A DNA stretch of 64,000 nucleotides from Streptomyces monomycini (GTDB lineage: Bacteria > Actinomycetota > Actinomycetes > Streptomycetales > Streptomycetaceae). Of this stretch, positions 1 to 8,430 are shown one piece after another. The notes beneath the pieces were generated by a model, which was given only the letters and a program-made list of their open reading frames with translations, did no database searches and was not told where the DNA came from. Made by a program: the position numbers and the translations under genes. Position 1 is the first letter of the stretch. Every line of letters starts with the position of its first letter. The DNA is taken from positions 146,512 through 210,511 of the forward strand of contig NZ_JAFIQY010000010.1 in NCBI RefSeq assembly GCF_022271435.1, in the 5' to 3' direction.

Positions 1-1
1 C

Positions 2-667
2 CCGGCCGAGCACCGGCTCACCGGGGAGTACGAGGTCAGCCGGCACACCGTGCGCGAGGCGCTGCGCAAGCTGCGCGCGGACGGTCTGGTGATCGCCGAA
101 CGCGGGCGCGCCAGCCGTCTGAACACCCGGCGCATACAGCAGCCGCTCGGCTCCCTCTACAGCCTCTTCCGCGAGCTGGAGGGCCAGGGCGTGGAGCAGC
201 GCAGCGAGGTGCTGCGGCTGGAGCGGACGGCGGACGGCCCGGTCGCCGACCAGCTCGGACTCGTTCCGGACGCACCGCTGGTCGTACTGGAACGGCTCCG
301 GCTGGCGGACGGCGAACCGCTCGCCCACGACACCACGTACCTGCCCGCCGAGGTGGCCGAGCCGCTGCTCGACGCCGACTTCCGGCACACCTCGCTGTAC
401 GGCGAGTTGCAGCAGCGCTGCGGGATCAAGGTCACCGGCGGCCGGGAACGCATCCACCCTTTTCTGCCCGACATCCGGCAGGCGTGGCTGCTGGGGCTGG
501 CCGACCGTGAGCCCGCGTTCGCCATCGAGCGGCTGGGGCGTTCCGGGGAGCGGCCGGTGGAGTGGCGCGAGACCGTCGTACGCGGCGACCGCTTCGCCTT
601 CGTCGCCGAGTGGTCGAGCGACAGCCACGCGGTCGAACTGGCGCCCCGCGCCTCGTGTCCGTCATGA
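2..667 (+). CDS. GntR-family transcriptional regulator with UTRA effector domain (5' end outside window)
   Basis: The frame is already open at base 2 and encodes the recognition half of a winged helix (YEVSRHTVREALRKL, then AERGRASRL), so the true start lies left of the window. Residues after about 45 form a UTRA ligand-sensing domain of the HutC subfamily: SLYSLFRELEGQG, a PLVVLERLRLADGEPLAHD strand pair, and a C-terminal ERLGRSGERPVEWRETVVRGDR segment. HutC-type regulators usually repress catabolic or transport operons and release DNA on binding a small metabolite. The ligand cannot be told. It is followed after about 110 bp by the TauE-like exporter on the same strand, but co-transcription is unproven. 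Confidence 0.9.
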   Translation, partial: PAEHRLTGEYEVSRHTVREALRKLRADGLVIAERGRASRLNTRRIQQPLGSLYSLFRELEGQGVEQRSEVLRLERTADGPVADQLGLVPDAPLVVLERLRLADGEPLAHDTTYLPAEVAEPLLDADFRHTSLYGELQQRCGIKVTGGRERIHPFLPDIRQAWLLGLADREPAFAIERLGRSGERPVEWRETVVRGDRFAFVAEWSSDSHAVELAPRASCPS

Positions 668-776
668 CGGCCGGACCCGCACCGCACCCCGCGACGCGGC
701 CCGCACCACACACCGCGTGGTGGCCCGCGCCACACACCGCCGCGTGGCCGGTGCCGCCGACGACCCGCCCCCGGCG

Positions 777-1607
777 ATGCCGCTTCTAGCCTGGGCGGCG
801 CTGCCCTGCGGGCTGGTCATCGGGCTGCTGCTGGGCGCGCTCGGCGGTGGCGGTTCGATCCTCGCCGTACCGGCGCTGGTCTACCTGCTGCACCAGACCC
901 CGCACGAGGCCACGGCGGGTGCGCTGGTGGTGGTGGGGATCGGCGCGGCGTCCGGCCTGGCCTGTCATGCCCGTGCGGGCCGGGTCCGTTGGGGGGCGGG
1001 TGCGGCGTTCGGCGGGCTGGGCACTGCCGGTACGTTCCTGGGCTCCCGTTGGAGCGCGTCGCTGAACCCGACCGTCCTGATGACGGCGTTCGCCGGGCTG
1101 ATGCTGGCGGTGGCGGCGGTGATGCTCGTACGGGCGTGGCGCGAACGGGAGAAGGCCCCTGCGCGCACGGCCGCCACGCCCCCCGCGTCTCCCACCGCCT
1201 CCGGATCACCGCTCGCCGCCCGCCCCGCCCCCCGCCTGGCCGCCGCTCTGCGCATCGGTGTCACCGCGACCGCCGTCGGCCTGCTGACCGGCTTCTTCGG
1301 TGTCGGCGGCGGTTTCGTCGTCGTGCCGGCGCTGACCCTCGTCCTCGGCCTGGAGATGCCGGTCGCCATCGGCACGTCGCTCCTGGTCATCCTCGTCAAC
1401 TCCGGTACGGCGTTCGCCACCCGGGCCGGGGCGGGCGGCCTGGACTGGCCGCTGCTGGCTTCCTTCGCCGCCTGTGCCGCGCTCGGCAGCTGGCTCGGCA
1501 ACCGGCTCGCCGCCCGGCTGCGGCCGCAGGCCCTGTCCACGGCGTTCGCGTCGCTGGTCACGGTGCTCGCCGTGTCGATGGCGGTGACCAGCATCCCCCG
1601 CTTGTGA
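777..1607 (+). CDS. TauE/SafE-family membrane exporter (sulfite/organosulfonate type)
   Basis: Integral membrane protein of 276 aa with the internal two-fold repeat typical of TauE/SafE (DUF81). Each half opens with a glycine-rich loop followed by VP: GGGGSILAVPAL at about residues 23-34 and GVGGGFVVVPAL at about 175-186. About eight hydrophobic segments are visible, with a charged, Pro/Ala-rich cytoplasmic loop between the halves. The family exports sulfite or organosulfur anions or imports small carboxylates. The next gene is a sulfide:quinone oxidoreductase-like flavoprotein, which favours a sulfur role. The ATG at 777 was chosen because the reading frame upstream is low-complexity Thr/Pro/Arg; GTG at 744 is an alternative. 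Confidence 0.85.
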   Translation: MPLLAWAALPCGLVIGLLLGALGGGGSILAVPALVYLLHQTPHEATAGALVVVGIGAASGLACHARAGRVRWGAGAAFGGLGTAGTFLGSRWSASLNPTVLMTAFAGLMLAVAAVMLVRAWREREKAPARTAATPPASPTASGSPLAARPAPRLAAALRIGVTATAVGLLTGFFGVGGGFVVVPALTLVLGLEMPVAIGTSLLVILVNSGTAFATRAGAGGLDWPLLASFAACAALGSWLGNRLAARLRPQALSTAFASLVTVLAVSMAVTSIPRL

Positions 1608-1645
1608 CCCGGCCACGGCCGAACCATGGCGGCCCGCCCCCCGAT

Positions 1646-1741
1646 CCCCCTCATCCGACCCCCGGCCCCCGGCCCCCGACTCCCGACCCCCTCATCCGAC
1701 CCCCGGCCCCCGGCCCCCGACTCCCGACCCCCTCATCCGGT
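1646..1741. repeat. 41-bp tandem repeat, about 2.3 copies
   Basis: The C-rich unit, containing TCATCCGACCCCCGG, recurs with exact 41-bp spacing (TCATCCG at 1651, 1692 and 1733). It fills the gap between the TauE-like gene and the flavoprotein and ends about 20 bp before the latter's ribosome-binding site. No coding function is apparent. Confidence 0.85.
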
Positions 1742-1776
1742 CCCCGATCCCAGCTCGACCTCAGGAGGAAAGAACC

Positions 1777-2982
1777 ATGACTTCCGCCTCGACGCACCAC
1801 CAGGTCGTCATCATCGGCGGCGGCACCGCGGGCATCACCGTGGCCGCCCGGCTGCGCCGCGCCGGACTGCGTGACATCGCGGTGCTGGAGCCTTCCGAGA
1901 CGCACTGGTACCAGCCGCTCTGGACGCTGGTCGGCGGTGGTCAGGCGCCGCTGCGGGCGGCCCTGCGTACGGAGGCGGAGGTCATGCCGCCCGGTGTGCG
2001 GTGGCTGCGCGAGTCCGCCGTCTCCGTCGACCCGGCCGCGCGTACGGTGGGCACCGCCTCGGGGCGGACGGTCTCGTACGACCGGCTGGTGCTCGCCCCC
2101 GGGCTGAGCCTGGACTGGGACGGCATACCGGGGCTGGCGCAGGCCCTCGGCCACGGCGGTGTCTCCAGCAACTACCGCCCCGATCTCGCCCCGCTGACCT
2201 GGGACTTCATCCGGCGCACCCAGCGCGGTACGGCACTGTTCACGATGCCGTCCGGACCGGTGAAGTGCGGCGGCGCCCCGCAGAAGATCGCGTACCTGGC
2301 CGCCGACTACTGGCGCAAGCGAGGGCTGCTGGGCCGTATCCGTACGATCCTGGTGCTGCCCGAGCCCGCCATGTTCAAAGTGCCGGTCTTCGACCGGGCG
2401 CTCCAGGAGACGGCGCGGCGGTACGGCATCGAGGTGCGGCTCCAGTCGGAGCTGACGCAGGTGGACGGTGCCGCGCGGGAGGCGGAGATCGTCGACCACG
2501 CGACCGGCGCCAAGGAAACGATCCGCTACGACCTGCTGCACGCCGTACCGCCGCAGCGCGCGCCGCAGTGGGTGGCCGACAGCCCGCTCGCCGACCCGGC
2601 CTCGCCCTTCGGCTACGCCAAGGCCGACCGGGAGACGCTCCAGCACCCCGACTTCCCCGAGGTGTTCGCGATCGGTGACGTCGCGAACCTGCCGACCTCC
2701 AAGACGGGCGCGGCGATCCGCAAACAGGCCCCGGTCGTCGTCGCCAACCTGCGGGCCGGACTGCGCGGACGGCCCGCCACCGCCCGCTACGACGGCTACA
2801 CCTCCTGCCCCTTGGTCACCGCGCGCCACAAGATGCTGCTCGCCGAGTTCGACTACGACCTGGAACCGGCGCCCTCCATCCCGTTCATCGACACGACGAA
2901 GGAACGCACCGACATGTGGTTCCTGAAGCGGTACGGGCTGCCGCAGCTGTACTTCAAGGGGATGCTCAAGGGCCTGGCCTGA
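1777..2982 (+). CDS. Sulfide:quinone oxidoreductase-like FAD-dependent pyridine nucleotide-disulfide oxidoreductase
   Basis: Flavoprotein of 401 aa. The N-terminal dinucleotide-binding motif VVIIGGGTAGITVAARL (about residues 9-25) is followed by HWYQPLWTLVGGG, a hallmark of the SQR group. Conserved cysteines typical of SQR are present: C164 in GPVKCGGAPQKIAYL and C344 in GYTSCPLVT. The second FAD-binding signature FAIGDVANLPTSKTGAAIRKQ lies near residue 296. SQR oxidises sulfide at the membrane, passes electrons to quinone and yields persulfide or polysulfide. A perfect AGGAGG stands 8 nt before the ATG. With the preceding TauE-like exporter it forms a plausible sulfide/sulfite detoxification pair. 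No rhodanese or persulfide dioxygenase is seen nearby. Confidence 0.88.
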   Translation: MTSASTHHQVVIIGGGTAGITVAARLRRAGLRDIAVLEPSETHWYQPLWTLVGGGQAPLRAALRTEAEVMPPGVRWLRESAVSVDPAARTVGTASGRTVSYDRLVLAPGLSLDWDGIPGLAQALGHGGVSSNYRPDLAPLTWDFIRRTQRGTALFTMPSGPVKCGGAPQKIAYLAADYWRKRGLLGRIRTILVLPEPAMFKVPVFDRALQETARRYGIEVRLQSELTQVDGAAREAEIVDHATGAKETIRYDLLHAVPPQRAPQWVADSPLADPASPFGYAKADRETLQHPDFPEVFAIGDVANLPTSKTGAAIRKQAPVVVANLRAGLRGRPATARYDGYTSCPLVTARHKMLLAEFDYDLEPAPSIPFIDTTKERTDMWFLKRYGLPQLYFKGMLKGLA

Positions 2983-2990
2983 GCGGAGGC

Positions 2991-3617
2991 CTACCCCTCG
3001 TCCGGCAGCAGCTCCCACAGCATCGCCTCGAACTCCTCGGCGGCAGGCGGATCGTCGGCCAGCAGGGCCTGGAGGCGCAGCCCTTCGTAGGCGCGGGTGA
3101 AGAGCGCGACGCGCATCGGGTCCCGCGTGTGGAGGCGGGCGAAGCCGGCGAGCGCCTCGGACCAGCGGCGGATGTGGCCGCGCAGTTCGGGGCGGCGGGC
3201 GGCCAGCAGGCACAGTTCGAACTCGGCGAGCAGCAGCCCCCGGTCCTCCAGCGACCCGGCTGTCAGGCGCGCCAGCATCCGCCGCTTGTCGCCGTGCCCG
3301 CCCGCCGCGTCCGGCCCTTCGACGGGCGCGGCGGTGAGCTGCCGTACCCGTTCGGTCTCCTGCTCCATCGCACTGGTCAGCACGGCCGTGAGCAGCGCGT
3401 CGGCGCTCTCGAAGGCGGATGTGGCGGCCGCGGTGGGCAGTTGCGCCTCGTGGGCGACGGTGCGGTGGGTGACGCCCGCCGCACCGTCCCGCGCGACGAC
3501 CCGCAGAGCGGCCTCGATCAGCGCCTGCCGCTCGTGCTTCCCGGCGGAACGGAGCCCGTCGGCGGCCGGTTCGTACGCTTCGTCAGCGGCCGGTTCGTGC
3601 GCTTCCGGATCGTTCAC
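2991..3617 (-). CDS. TetR-family transcriptional regulator
   Basis: Regulator of 208 aa. After a 25-aa acidic, repetitive leader (AADEAYEPAADG) comes a TetR helix-turn-helix: RQALIEAALRVVARDGAAGVTHRTVAHEAQLPTAA, here with SAF in place of the usual YYYF segment. The C-terminal half is a helical ligand domain of unknown specificity. It is convergent with the SQR-like gene, with only 8 bp between the two stop codons. Co-directional with the downstream-lying MerR-PP2C gene but separated by 63 bp. Confidence 0.85.
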   Translation of the reverse strand: MNDPEAHEPAADEAYEPAADGLRSAGKHERQALIEAALRVVARDGAAGVTHRTVAHEAQLPTAAATSAFESADALLTAVLTSAMEQETERVRQLTAAPVEGPDAAGGHGDKRRMLARLTAGSLEDRGLLLAEFELCLLAARRPELRGHIRRWSEALAGFARLHTRDPMRVALFTRAYEGLRLQALLADDPPAAEEFEAMLWELLPDEG

Positions 3618-3680
3618 GGGGGCTCCAGCAGCAGGTACGGAATCGGAGACGTCGTCGGACGATACCCGCGCGCCTCGGCG

Positions 3681-4976
3681 CTACGTGGCGGCCGACACGT
3701 CCGTACCCCCGTCCGTCAACACGTCCGTACCCCTGCCCATCGCCACATCCGTACCCCCACCCACCGGCACATCCGTGCTGCCGCCCACCGGCACGTCCGT
3801 GACCACATCCGCCACCACACAGCTCACGTTGTCCGGCGCCCCCGCCTCGTGCGCCAGCGCCACCAGGTCCCGTACCGCCCGGCCGGGGCCGGGGGCCGCG
3901 CCGAGCACCTCCCGTACGGCGTCGGAGGACACCACCGCCGACAGTCCGTCCGAGCAGAGCAGGTAGCGGTCGCCGGGGCGCGCCTCCCGCAGCCCCACCT
4001 CCGGCTCGACCCCGTCACTGCCGTCCAGCGCCCGGAACAGCAGCGCGCGCTGCGGATGCGACTCGGCCTCCTCGGGCGTCAGCCGGCCCTCCTCGACGAG
4101 CGACTGGACGTGGGTGTGGTCGTGCGTGATCTGGAACAGCCCGCCGCCGCGCAGCAGGTACGCCCGCGAGTCGCCCACATGCACGAGGGCCAGGTGGGAG
4201 CCGGTCCAGAGCAGGGCGGTCAGCGTGGTGCCGGCGTGGTCCGCGTCCGCGGCCGTCACGACACCCCGTACGGAACGGTTCGCCTGCCCGGCCGCGTCCG
4301 CCAGTACGTTGAGCAGGTCGCCGGGGCGCAACGTCCCGCCGTCGAAGCTCTCCAGGCCGCGCAGCGCCTCGACGGCCGCGGCCCCGGCGGATGCCCCGGC
4401 CCCGCCGAAGCCGTCGGCCACGGCCAGCAGCCGGTCGCCCGCGTAGGCGGTGTCCTGATTGCTCTCCCGGACCAGCCCGGTGTCCGAGAGGGCCGCGTAG
4501 CGGATGCCGAGCGGTAGCGGTCGGCGTTCGGGCCTCGGGGCGGTCGTGGACATGTCCGTCATGGCCTCGTCCTTCCTTTTCAGGTGGTCGACGAGGAAGG
4601 CCGCCAGTTCGCGGCGGGCGGCGGTGTCCGCCTCGGTCTGCGCCCAGTACGCCGACACCGCTTCGGCGGCCGGTCCCGCGGCCAGCTCGCACACGTCCCG
4701 GATACGGGCCAGCGGCATACCGAGCCGGCGCAGCCAGGCGACCAGCCGGGCGCGCTCCAACTGGGCGGGCGCGTAGCGCCGATAGCCGTTGACGGGATCG
4801 ACGTGGGCGGGCGGCAGCAGCCCCAGTTCGCCGTAGAGCCGCAGCGCCTTGGGCGAAAGCCGCGCCGCTCTGGCGAACGCTCCGATGCTCAGCAGCCGCC
4901 CCGTTCCCCCGCCGCCCGTCTCACCCGTCCCGGCCGCCACTTGCGGCCCCAGGCCCAGCCCCGTGTCGTCACGCAC
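3681..4976 (-). CDS. MerR-type DNA-binding domain fused to a PP2C-type Ser/Thr phosphatase
   Basis: Protein of 431 aa joining two activities. Residues about 28-135 are a MerR winged helix (LLSIGAFARAARLSPKALRLY, NGYRRYAP, then a dimerisation helix). Residues about 155-395 are a complete PP2C domain with the metal-binding and catalytic motifs ESNQDTAY, VADGFGG, GDSRAYLLR, LLCSDGLS and DNVSC. The C-terminal 40 residues are an imperfect TDVPVGGG/TDVAMGRG heptad-like repeat that looks like a minisatellite expansion. The layout suggests a transcription factor whose output or partner is controlled by dephosphorylation. The start is GTG at 4976. An internal ATG at the PP2C junction (MTDMSTTAPRP) could make a phosphatase-only product. 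Confidence 0.88.
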   Translation of the reverse strand: MRDDTGLGLGPQVAAGTGETGGGGTGRLLSIGAFARAARLSPKALRLYGELGLLPPAHVDPVNGYRRYAPAQLERARLVAWLRRLGMPLARIRDVCELAAGPAAEAVSAYWAQTEADTAARRELAAFLVDHLKRKDEAMTDMSTTAPRPERRPLPLGIRYAALSDTGLVRESNQDTAYAGDRLLAVADGFGGAGASAGAAAVEALRGLESFDGGTLRPGDLLNVLADAAGQANRSVRGVVTAADADHAGTTLTALLWTGSHLALVHVGDSRAYLLRGGGLFQITHDHTHVQSLVEEGRLTPEEAESHPQRALLFRALDGSDGVEPEVGLREARPGDRYLLCSDGLSAVVSSDAVREVLGAAPGPGRAVRDLVALAHEAGAPDNVSCVVADVVTDVPVGGSTDVPVGGGTDVAMGRGTDVLTDGGTDVSAAT

Positions 4977-5064
4977 CCGTTCACCCTCCTCGTGCGGGGT
5001 CGGCCCCGCAGACCTGAGGCTGCGTCTTCCCCCAAGGGCAAGGTCAAGGGCGGGACGGAGGCGG

Positions 5065-5667
5065 TCACCGCCTGGCGAAATGAGTGACCGTGACGCCGTT
5101 GTCGAACGAGGCCCGGTCGGTCACGTCGAAGACGGTCGGATCGAACTCCCCGTCGAACACGGAGATCCCGGCCCCGGCGACCACCGGATAGCTCTTGATG
5201 ATCAGTTCGTCGATCTCGGGCAGCAGCGCGCCCGCGAGCCGCCCACCGCCGCACAGCCAGATGTCCCGCCCCTGCCCTTCCCGGCCCTCCTCCTTCTTCA
5301 GGTCACGGACCAGCGCCAGCGGGTCCGCACGGACCACGGTCACGGCGGGGTCGGCGTCCGGCGCGAGCGTGCTCGACACCACGTACTGGCGCAGGTGCGC
5401 GTACGGGCTGGTGATGCCCGCGTCCAGCGCGGGGCGGTAGCTGCCGAGTCCCATCAGTACGGTGTCGAAGCGCCGGTTGGGCGTGTCGGCGAGGCCGAGG
5501 GCGTCGCGCATCGCGGTGGGGACAAATTCCGGGTAGCGGGCGTTGCACCACGCGCTGTACGCGGCGGCCTGCTGCTCGTCGCCCGCAGGGTAGAAGTCGA
5601 ACTCTCCGCCGGGACCCGCGATACGGCCGTCCAGGCTGACGGCAACGTAGTAGACCAGCTTGCGCAT
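5065..5667 (-). CDS. RibD C-terminal/dihydrofolate reductase-like protein
   Basis: Protein of 200 aa. It begins MRKLVYYVAVSLDGRIAGP, the typical first strand and loop of RibD-C/DHFR-like reductases. It also shows VLMGLGSYRP, the NADPH-binding DIWLCGGGRLAGALLPEID segment, and a C-terminal SFDNGVTVTHFARR strand. These enzymes reduce pteridine- or pyrimidine-like substrates with NADPH; the substrate here is unknown. ATG 5667 has GGAG 8 nt upstream; an in-frame ATG at 5685 with GGAG 4 nt upstream would add six residues. It is divergent from the TetR gene at 5738 with a perfect palindrome between them, so that TetR is the likely regulator. Confidence 0.85.
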   Translation of the reverse strand: MRKLVYYVAVSLDGRIAGPGGEFDFYPAGDEQQAAAYSAWCNARYPEFVPTAMRDALGLADTPNRRFDTVLMGLGSYRPALDAGITSPYAHLRQYVVSSTLAPDADPAVTVVRADPLALVRDLKKEEGREGQGRDIWLCGGGRLAGALLPEIDELIIKSYPVVAGAGISVFDGEFDPTVFDVTDRASFDNGVTVTHFARR

Positions 5668-5710
5668 ACCGACGACTCCATCCATAGTGCTCCAAGTGAA
5701 GTGGTGAGAA

Positions 5711-5722
5711 CGTAGTACTACG
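5711..5722. promoter_or_regulatory. Perfect 12-bp palindrome CGTAGTACTACG between divergent genes
   Basis: It lies 16 bp before the TetR ATG and 44 bp before the reductase ATG. Position, symmetry and size fit a TetR operator controlling both divergent genes. Binding is inferred. Confidence 0.6.
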
Positions 5723-5737
5723 AACGGAGTGGTGTCA

Positions 5738-6313
5738 ATGGTCCGCAGGAACGACGAGCGGAGGGCGGCACTCGTCGACGCCGCGATCGAGGTGCTGGCC
5801 GGGGAAGGCGCCCGCGGCCTGACCTTCCGCGCGGTGGACAACGCGGCCGCCGTCCCCCCTGGCACCGCCTCCAACTATTTCGCCAACCGCGACGACCTGC
5901 TCACCCAGGCGGGCGCCCGGGTCTACGAACGCCTCCAGCCGGACGAGGCGACGATCGCGCGGCAGCGGCAGGCCACGCCCGACCGGGAGACGTACGCCAT
6001 GCTGATGCGCGAGCTGGTCGGCCGGGTCAGCTCGTTCCGTACCGGCTACCTGGCACTGCTCGAACTACGCCTCGAAGCCACCCGCCGCCCCGCGCTGCGC
6101 GCGGTGCTGACCGAGCGCGTCCGCGCCGACCTCGACGCCAACGTGGCCTACCACGAAGCATCCGGCCTGCCCGGCGACGCGACCGCCGTCCGGCTGCTGT
6201 ACCTGGCCTTCAACTGGCTCATCGTCGAACAGCTCACCCTGCCCGACGTCCTCTCGGAAACCGAACGCGAAGAGCTGGTGTACGCCGCGGTCGACCGCAT
6301 CGTGGCCCCCTGA
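5738..6313 (+). CDS. TetR-family regulator, divergent from the RibD-like reductase
   Basis: Regulator of 191 aa. The N-terminal helix-turn-helix reads RRAALVDAAIEVLAGEGARGLTFRAV, followed by PPGTASNYFANRDDLL. The C-terminal domain has the TetR_C-like string MLMRELVGRVSSFRTGYLALLELRLEATRRP and an all-helical dimer region. ATG 5738 is preferred over GTG 5729 because the upstream codons overlap the operator region. Given the palindrome at 5711-5722, it probably represses itself and the divergent RibD-like gene. Confidence 0.87.
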   Translation: MVRRNDERRAALVDAAIEVLAGEGARGLTFRAVDNAAAVPPGTASNYFANRDDLLTQAGARVYERLQPDEATIARQRQATPDRETYAMLMRELVGRVSSFRTGYLALLELRLEATRRPALRAVLTERVRADLDANVAYHEASGLPGDATAVRLLYLAFNWLIVEQLTLPDVLSETEREELVYAAVDRIVAP

Positions 6314-6525
6314 CGCCCGTACTTGAACCCGACGTCCCACTCGTACCTGCGCCCGGACCCGCGCCCGCCTGGCCGTCGCTTCCATCCTGCCGACCCTGAT
6401 CACCACCCCCCTGTGCACCGCCCCCGCCGTCGCGGGAGCGCTCCCCTGGGCCGTGGGGCCCGCTGTCCTGGTGGCGTTGGCCGTCCAGGGGTGAGTGGCC
6501 TACGTACGTCTGGGCACGCGGGAGA

Positions 6526-7827
6526 TTATTTGCCCGGCTCCAGGTGGCTCAGTGCGGCAACGGTGAGCGCCTGGACGCCCATGGTCAGGGTGGGCTGTTT
6601 GACCGGGGTGAAGTGCGGCGAGTGGTTGGAGGGGATGTCCTGGGCGAGGCGTCCGGAGGACATCGCGGCGCGGAACTCGTCCGGGTCCCAGCCGCCCAGC
6701 CACCAGTAGTAGAGCGGCGCGCCGGCGGCCGTGGCGATCAGCCCGGCGTCCTCGCTGCCGGCGGCCGGTTCGTAGCCGAACAGCCGCTGGGCGCCGAAGT
6801 GGTCGGTGAAGGCGGCGTTGACCCGCTCCAGCGTGCGGTCGTCGTTGCGGGTGACGGGGAAGGTGTTCAGCACCTCGGTCTCCGGCTCGCGCTCCGCGCC
6901 GGACGCGGTGGCCTCCGCTCTGGCGATGCGGTCGACGGCCGCCAGCACCCGGCTGCGCACGTCCTCGTCGAAGGTACGGACGCTGAGCTGCACCACCGCC
7001 TGGTCGGGGATGACGTTGGGCGCGTCCCCGGCCTGGAAGGAGCCCACGGTGACGACGGCGCGGTCCTTGGGGGCGACCTCGCGGGCGACGACGGACTGCA
7101 GCCGCTGGACGAAGGCGGCGGCCATCACGATCGGGTCGACGGCGGTCTCGGGTCGGGAGCCGTGACCGCCGGTCCCGTGGAAGGTGATCTTCAGGCTGTC
7201 CGAGGCGGCCATACAGGCGCCGGGGGCGTAGGTGATCAGGCCCGCGCCGAGCGGGGCGACGTGCTGGGCGAGCACCACGTCGGGCGTGGGCACCCGCCCC
7301 TGCCCATCGGCACCGGCACCGGCATCAGAAGGAGCAGCGGAGCCGTCCGCCGCCGCCCCGAACAAGCCGTCCTCGATCATCGCCCGGGCCCCGTCGCCGA
7401 CCTCCTCGGCGGGCTGGAAGAGCACGACCAGGGTGCCGGACCAGTGCTCCCGGCCCGCCGCCAGCAGGTCGGCGGCGCCCGCCAGGCAGGTGACGTGCAC
7501 GTCGTGGCCGCAGGCGTGCATGACGCCGGGGACGGCGGAGGCGTACGGCAGGCTGCTGCGCTCGGTGACGGGGAGGGCGTCCATGTCGGCGCGCAGCAGG
7601 ACGACCGGGCCGGGGCCGTTGCGCAGCACGCCCGTCACGCCCGTCCGGCCGATGCCGGTGGTGACCTCGTAGCCGTACGAGGTCAGGCGGCGGGCGGCTT
7701 CGGCTGCCGTACGGGTCTCCTGGAAGCCGAGTTCGGGGTGCCGGTGGAGGTCTTCGTAGAGGGATTCGAGGTCCGCCATGCGGGCGTCGAGCGGGGCCAG
7801 TACGGAGTCACGCGCGCTATCGCTCAT
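6526..7827 (-). CDS. M20-family amidohydrolase/peptidase (hippurate hydrolase-like)
   Basis: Enzyme of about 433 aa. Metal-site motifs of the M20D group are present: HRHPELGFQE near residue 25, MHACGHDVHV, FQPAEEVGDGA (catalytic Glu pair), LAQHVAPLG and a C-terminal SNHSPHF. The family hydrolyses N-acyl amino acids or amide conjugates such as hippurate or IAA-amino acids, using two metal ions. An extra Ala/Gly/Asp-rich insertion (AAADGSAAPSDAGAGADG) sits beside the metal site. The start is uncertain: ATG 7827 and ATG 7836 are both in frame and neither has a strong Shine-Dalgarno sequence. Confidence 0.9.
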   Translation of the reverse strand: MSDSARDSVLAPLDARMADLESLYEDLHRHPELGFQETRTAAEAARRLTSYGYEVTTGIGRTGVTGVLRNGPGPVVLLRADMDALPVTERSSLPYASAVPGVMHACGHDVHVTCLAGAADLLAAGREHWSGTLVVLFQPAEEVGDGARAMIEDGLFGAAADGSAAPSDAGAGADGQGRVPTPDVVLAQHVAPLGAGLITYAPGACMAASDSLKITFHGTGGHGSRPETAVDPIVMAAAFVQRLQSVVAREVAPKDRAVVTVGSFQAGDAPNVIPDQAVVQLSVRTFDEDVRSRVLAAVDRIARAEATASGAEREPETEVLNTFPVTRNDDRTLERVNAAFTDHFGAQRLFGYEPAAGSEDAGLIATAAGAPLYYWWLGGWDPDEFRAAMSSGRLAQDIPSNHSPHFTPVKQPTLTMGVQALTVAALSHLEPGK

Positions 7828-8430
7828 ACGTTGCATTTGATCATGTAACGGACGCGCGGGCGAGGCTCGGACCGGCCGCGGCGGGCCGGAAAACGCCGCC
7901 CGGGACCGCCCCTCCCGGCACACCGGCGAAAACCGGCGGCAACCGGCGGACGGACCGCTGCGCGCCCCCTCCTTTCCACTGAAATCCTGTACGGACAACG
8001 TGCGTTGCACGAGGAGAAGTTCCCGGCCACGCCACCTTCTCCCGCCTTCCGCCGCCCGGGCACCGCGGCGCACGGAAACCCCATTGCGGGAATTCCCGGG
8101 ACCGAAGCACCTGGAACGGCCTATTGGGCGGCCTTTCGGGCCGAATGAGCCGCCCTATCGCTCTTCGTCCGGCCGGTGTTCGGCGGAAATCGGTTATGCT
8201 CCTCCGGCACCGAAGTGACCTGATACGCAGCGGAATCCAAGCGGTCCCGTCCGGGCGGCGGAATCCGCTACGCGCCGGATCGGCGGACGGAATCGGCGGA
8301 CGGCCCGCATTTCGCGCGCGTCCGGGAATTCCGCACGGCACATCAGGCCGCTCGGCACGGAAACCGCAGGCACGGAAACCGCAGGCACAGACGCCTGCAT
8401 GCACGAACGCACGGGGGACGGTACTCAGGC
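7828..8430. other. 600-bp intergenic region upstream of the WXG100-like cluster
   Basis: No credible gene is seen on either strand. Base composition is more AT-rich in places (around 8080-8110 and 8190-8300) than in the flanks, as expected of a promoter region serving the divergent M20 and WXG100-like genes. A 15-bp tandem repeat lies near its right end. Confidence 0.5.
8354..8392. repeat. 15-bp tandem repeat GGCACGGAAACCGCA
   Basis: Two perfect copies (8354-8368 and 8369-8383) and a partial third, 40-75 bp before the WXG100-like start codon. It could be a regulator-binding repeat or simple slippage. Confidence 0.7.

Noticed and set aside
1651..3213. 520-aa minus-strand open frame over the SQR-like gene
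   Set aside because: Antisense to a gene with clear catalytic motifs and strong ribosome-binding site.
2916..4517. 533-aa open frame on the plus strand
   Set aside because: It is antisense to the TetR and MerR-PP2C genes and has no protein-like composition; high GC content keeps shadow frames open.
6314..6525. Short frame ending at 6494 with a hydrophobic stretch (PTLITTPLC, PAVLVALAV)
   Set aside because: No start codon in the open part and only about 45 codons; it could be a membrane-protein remnant but is too weak to list.
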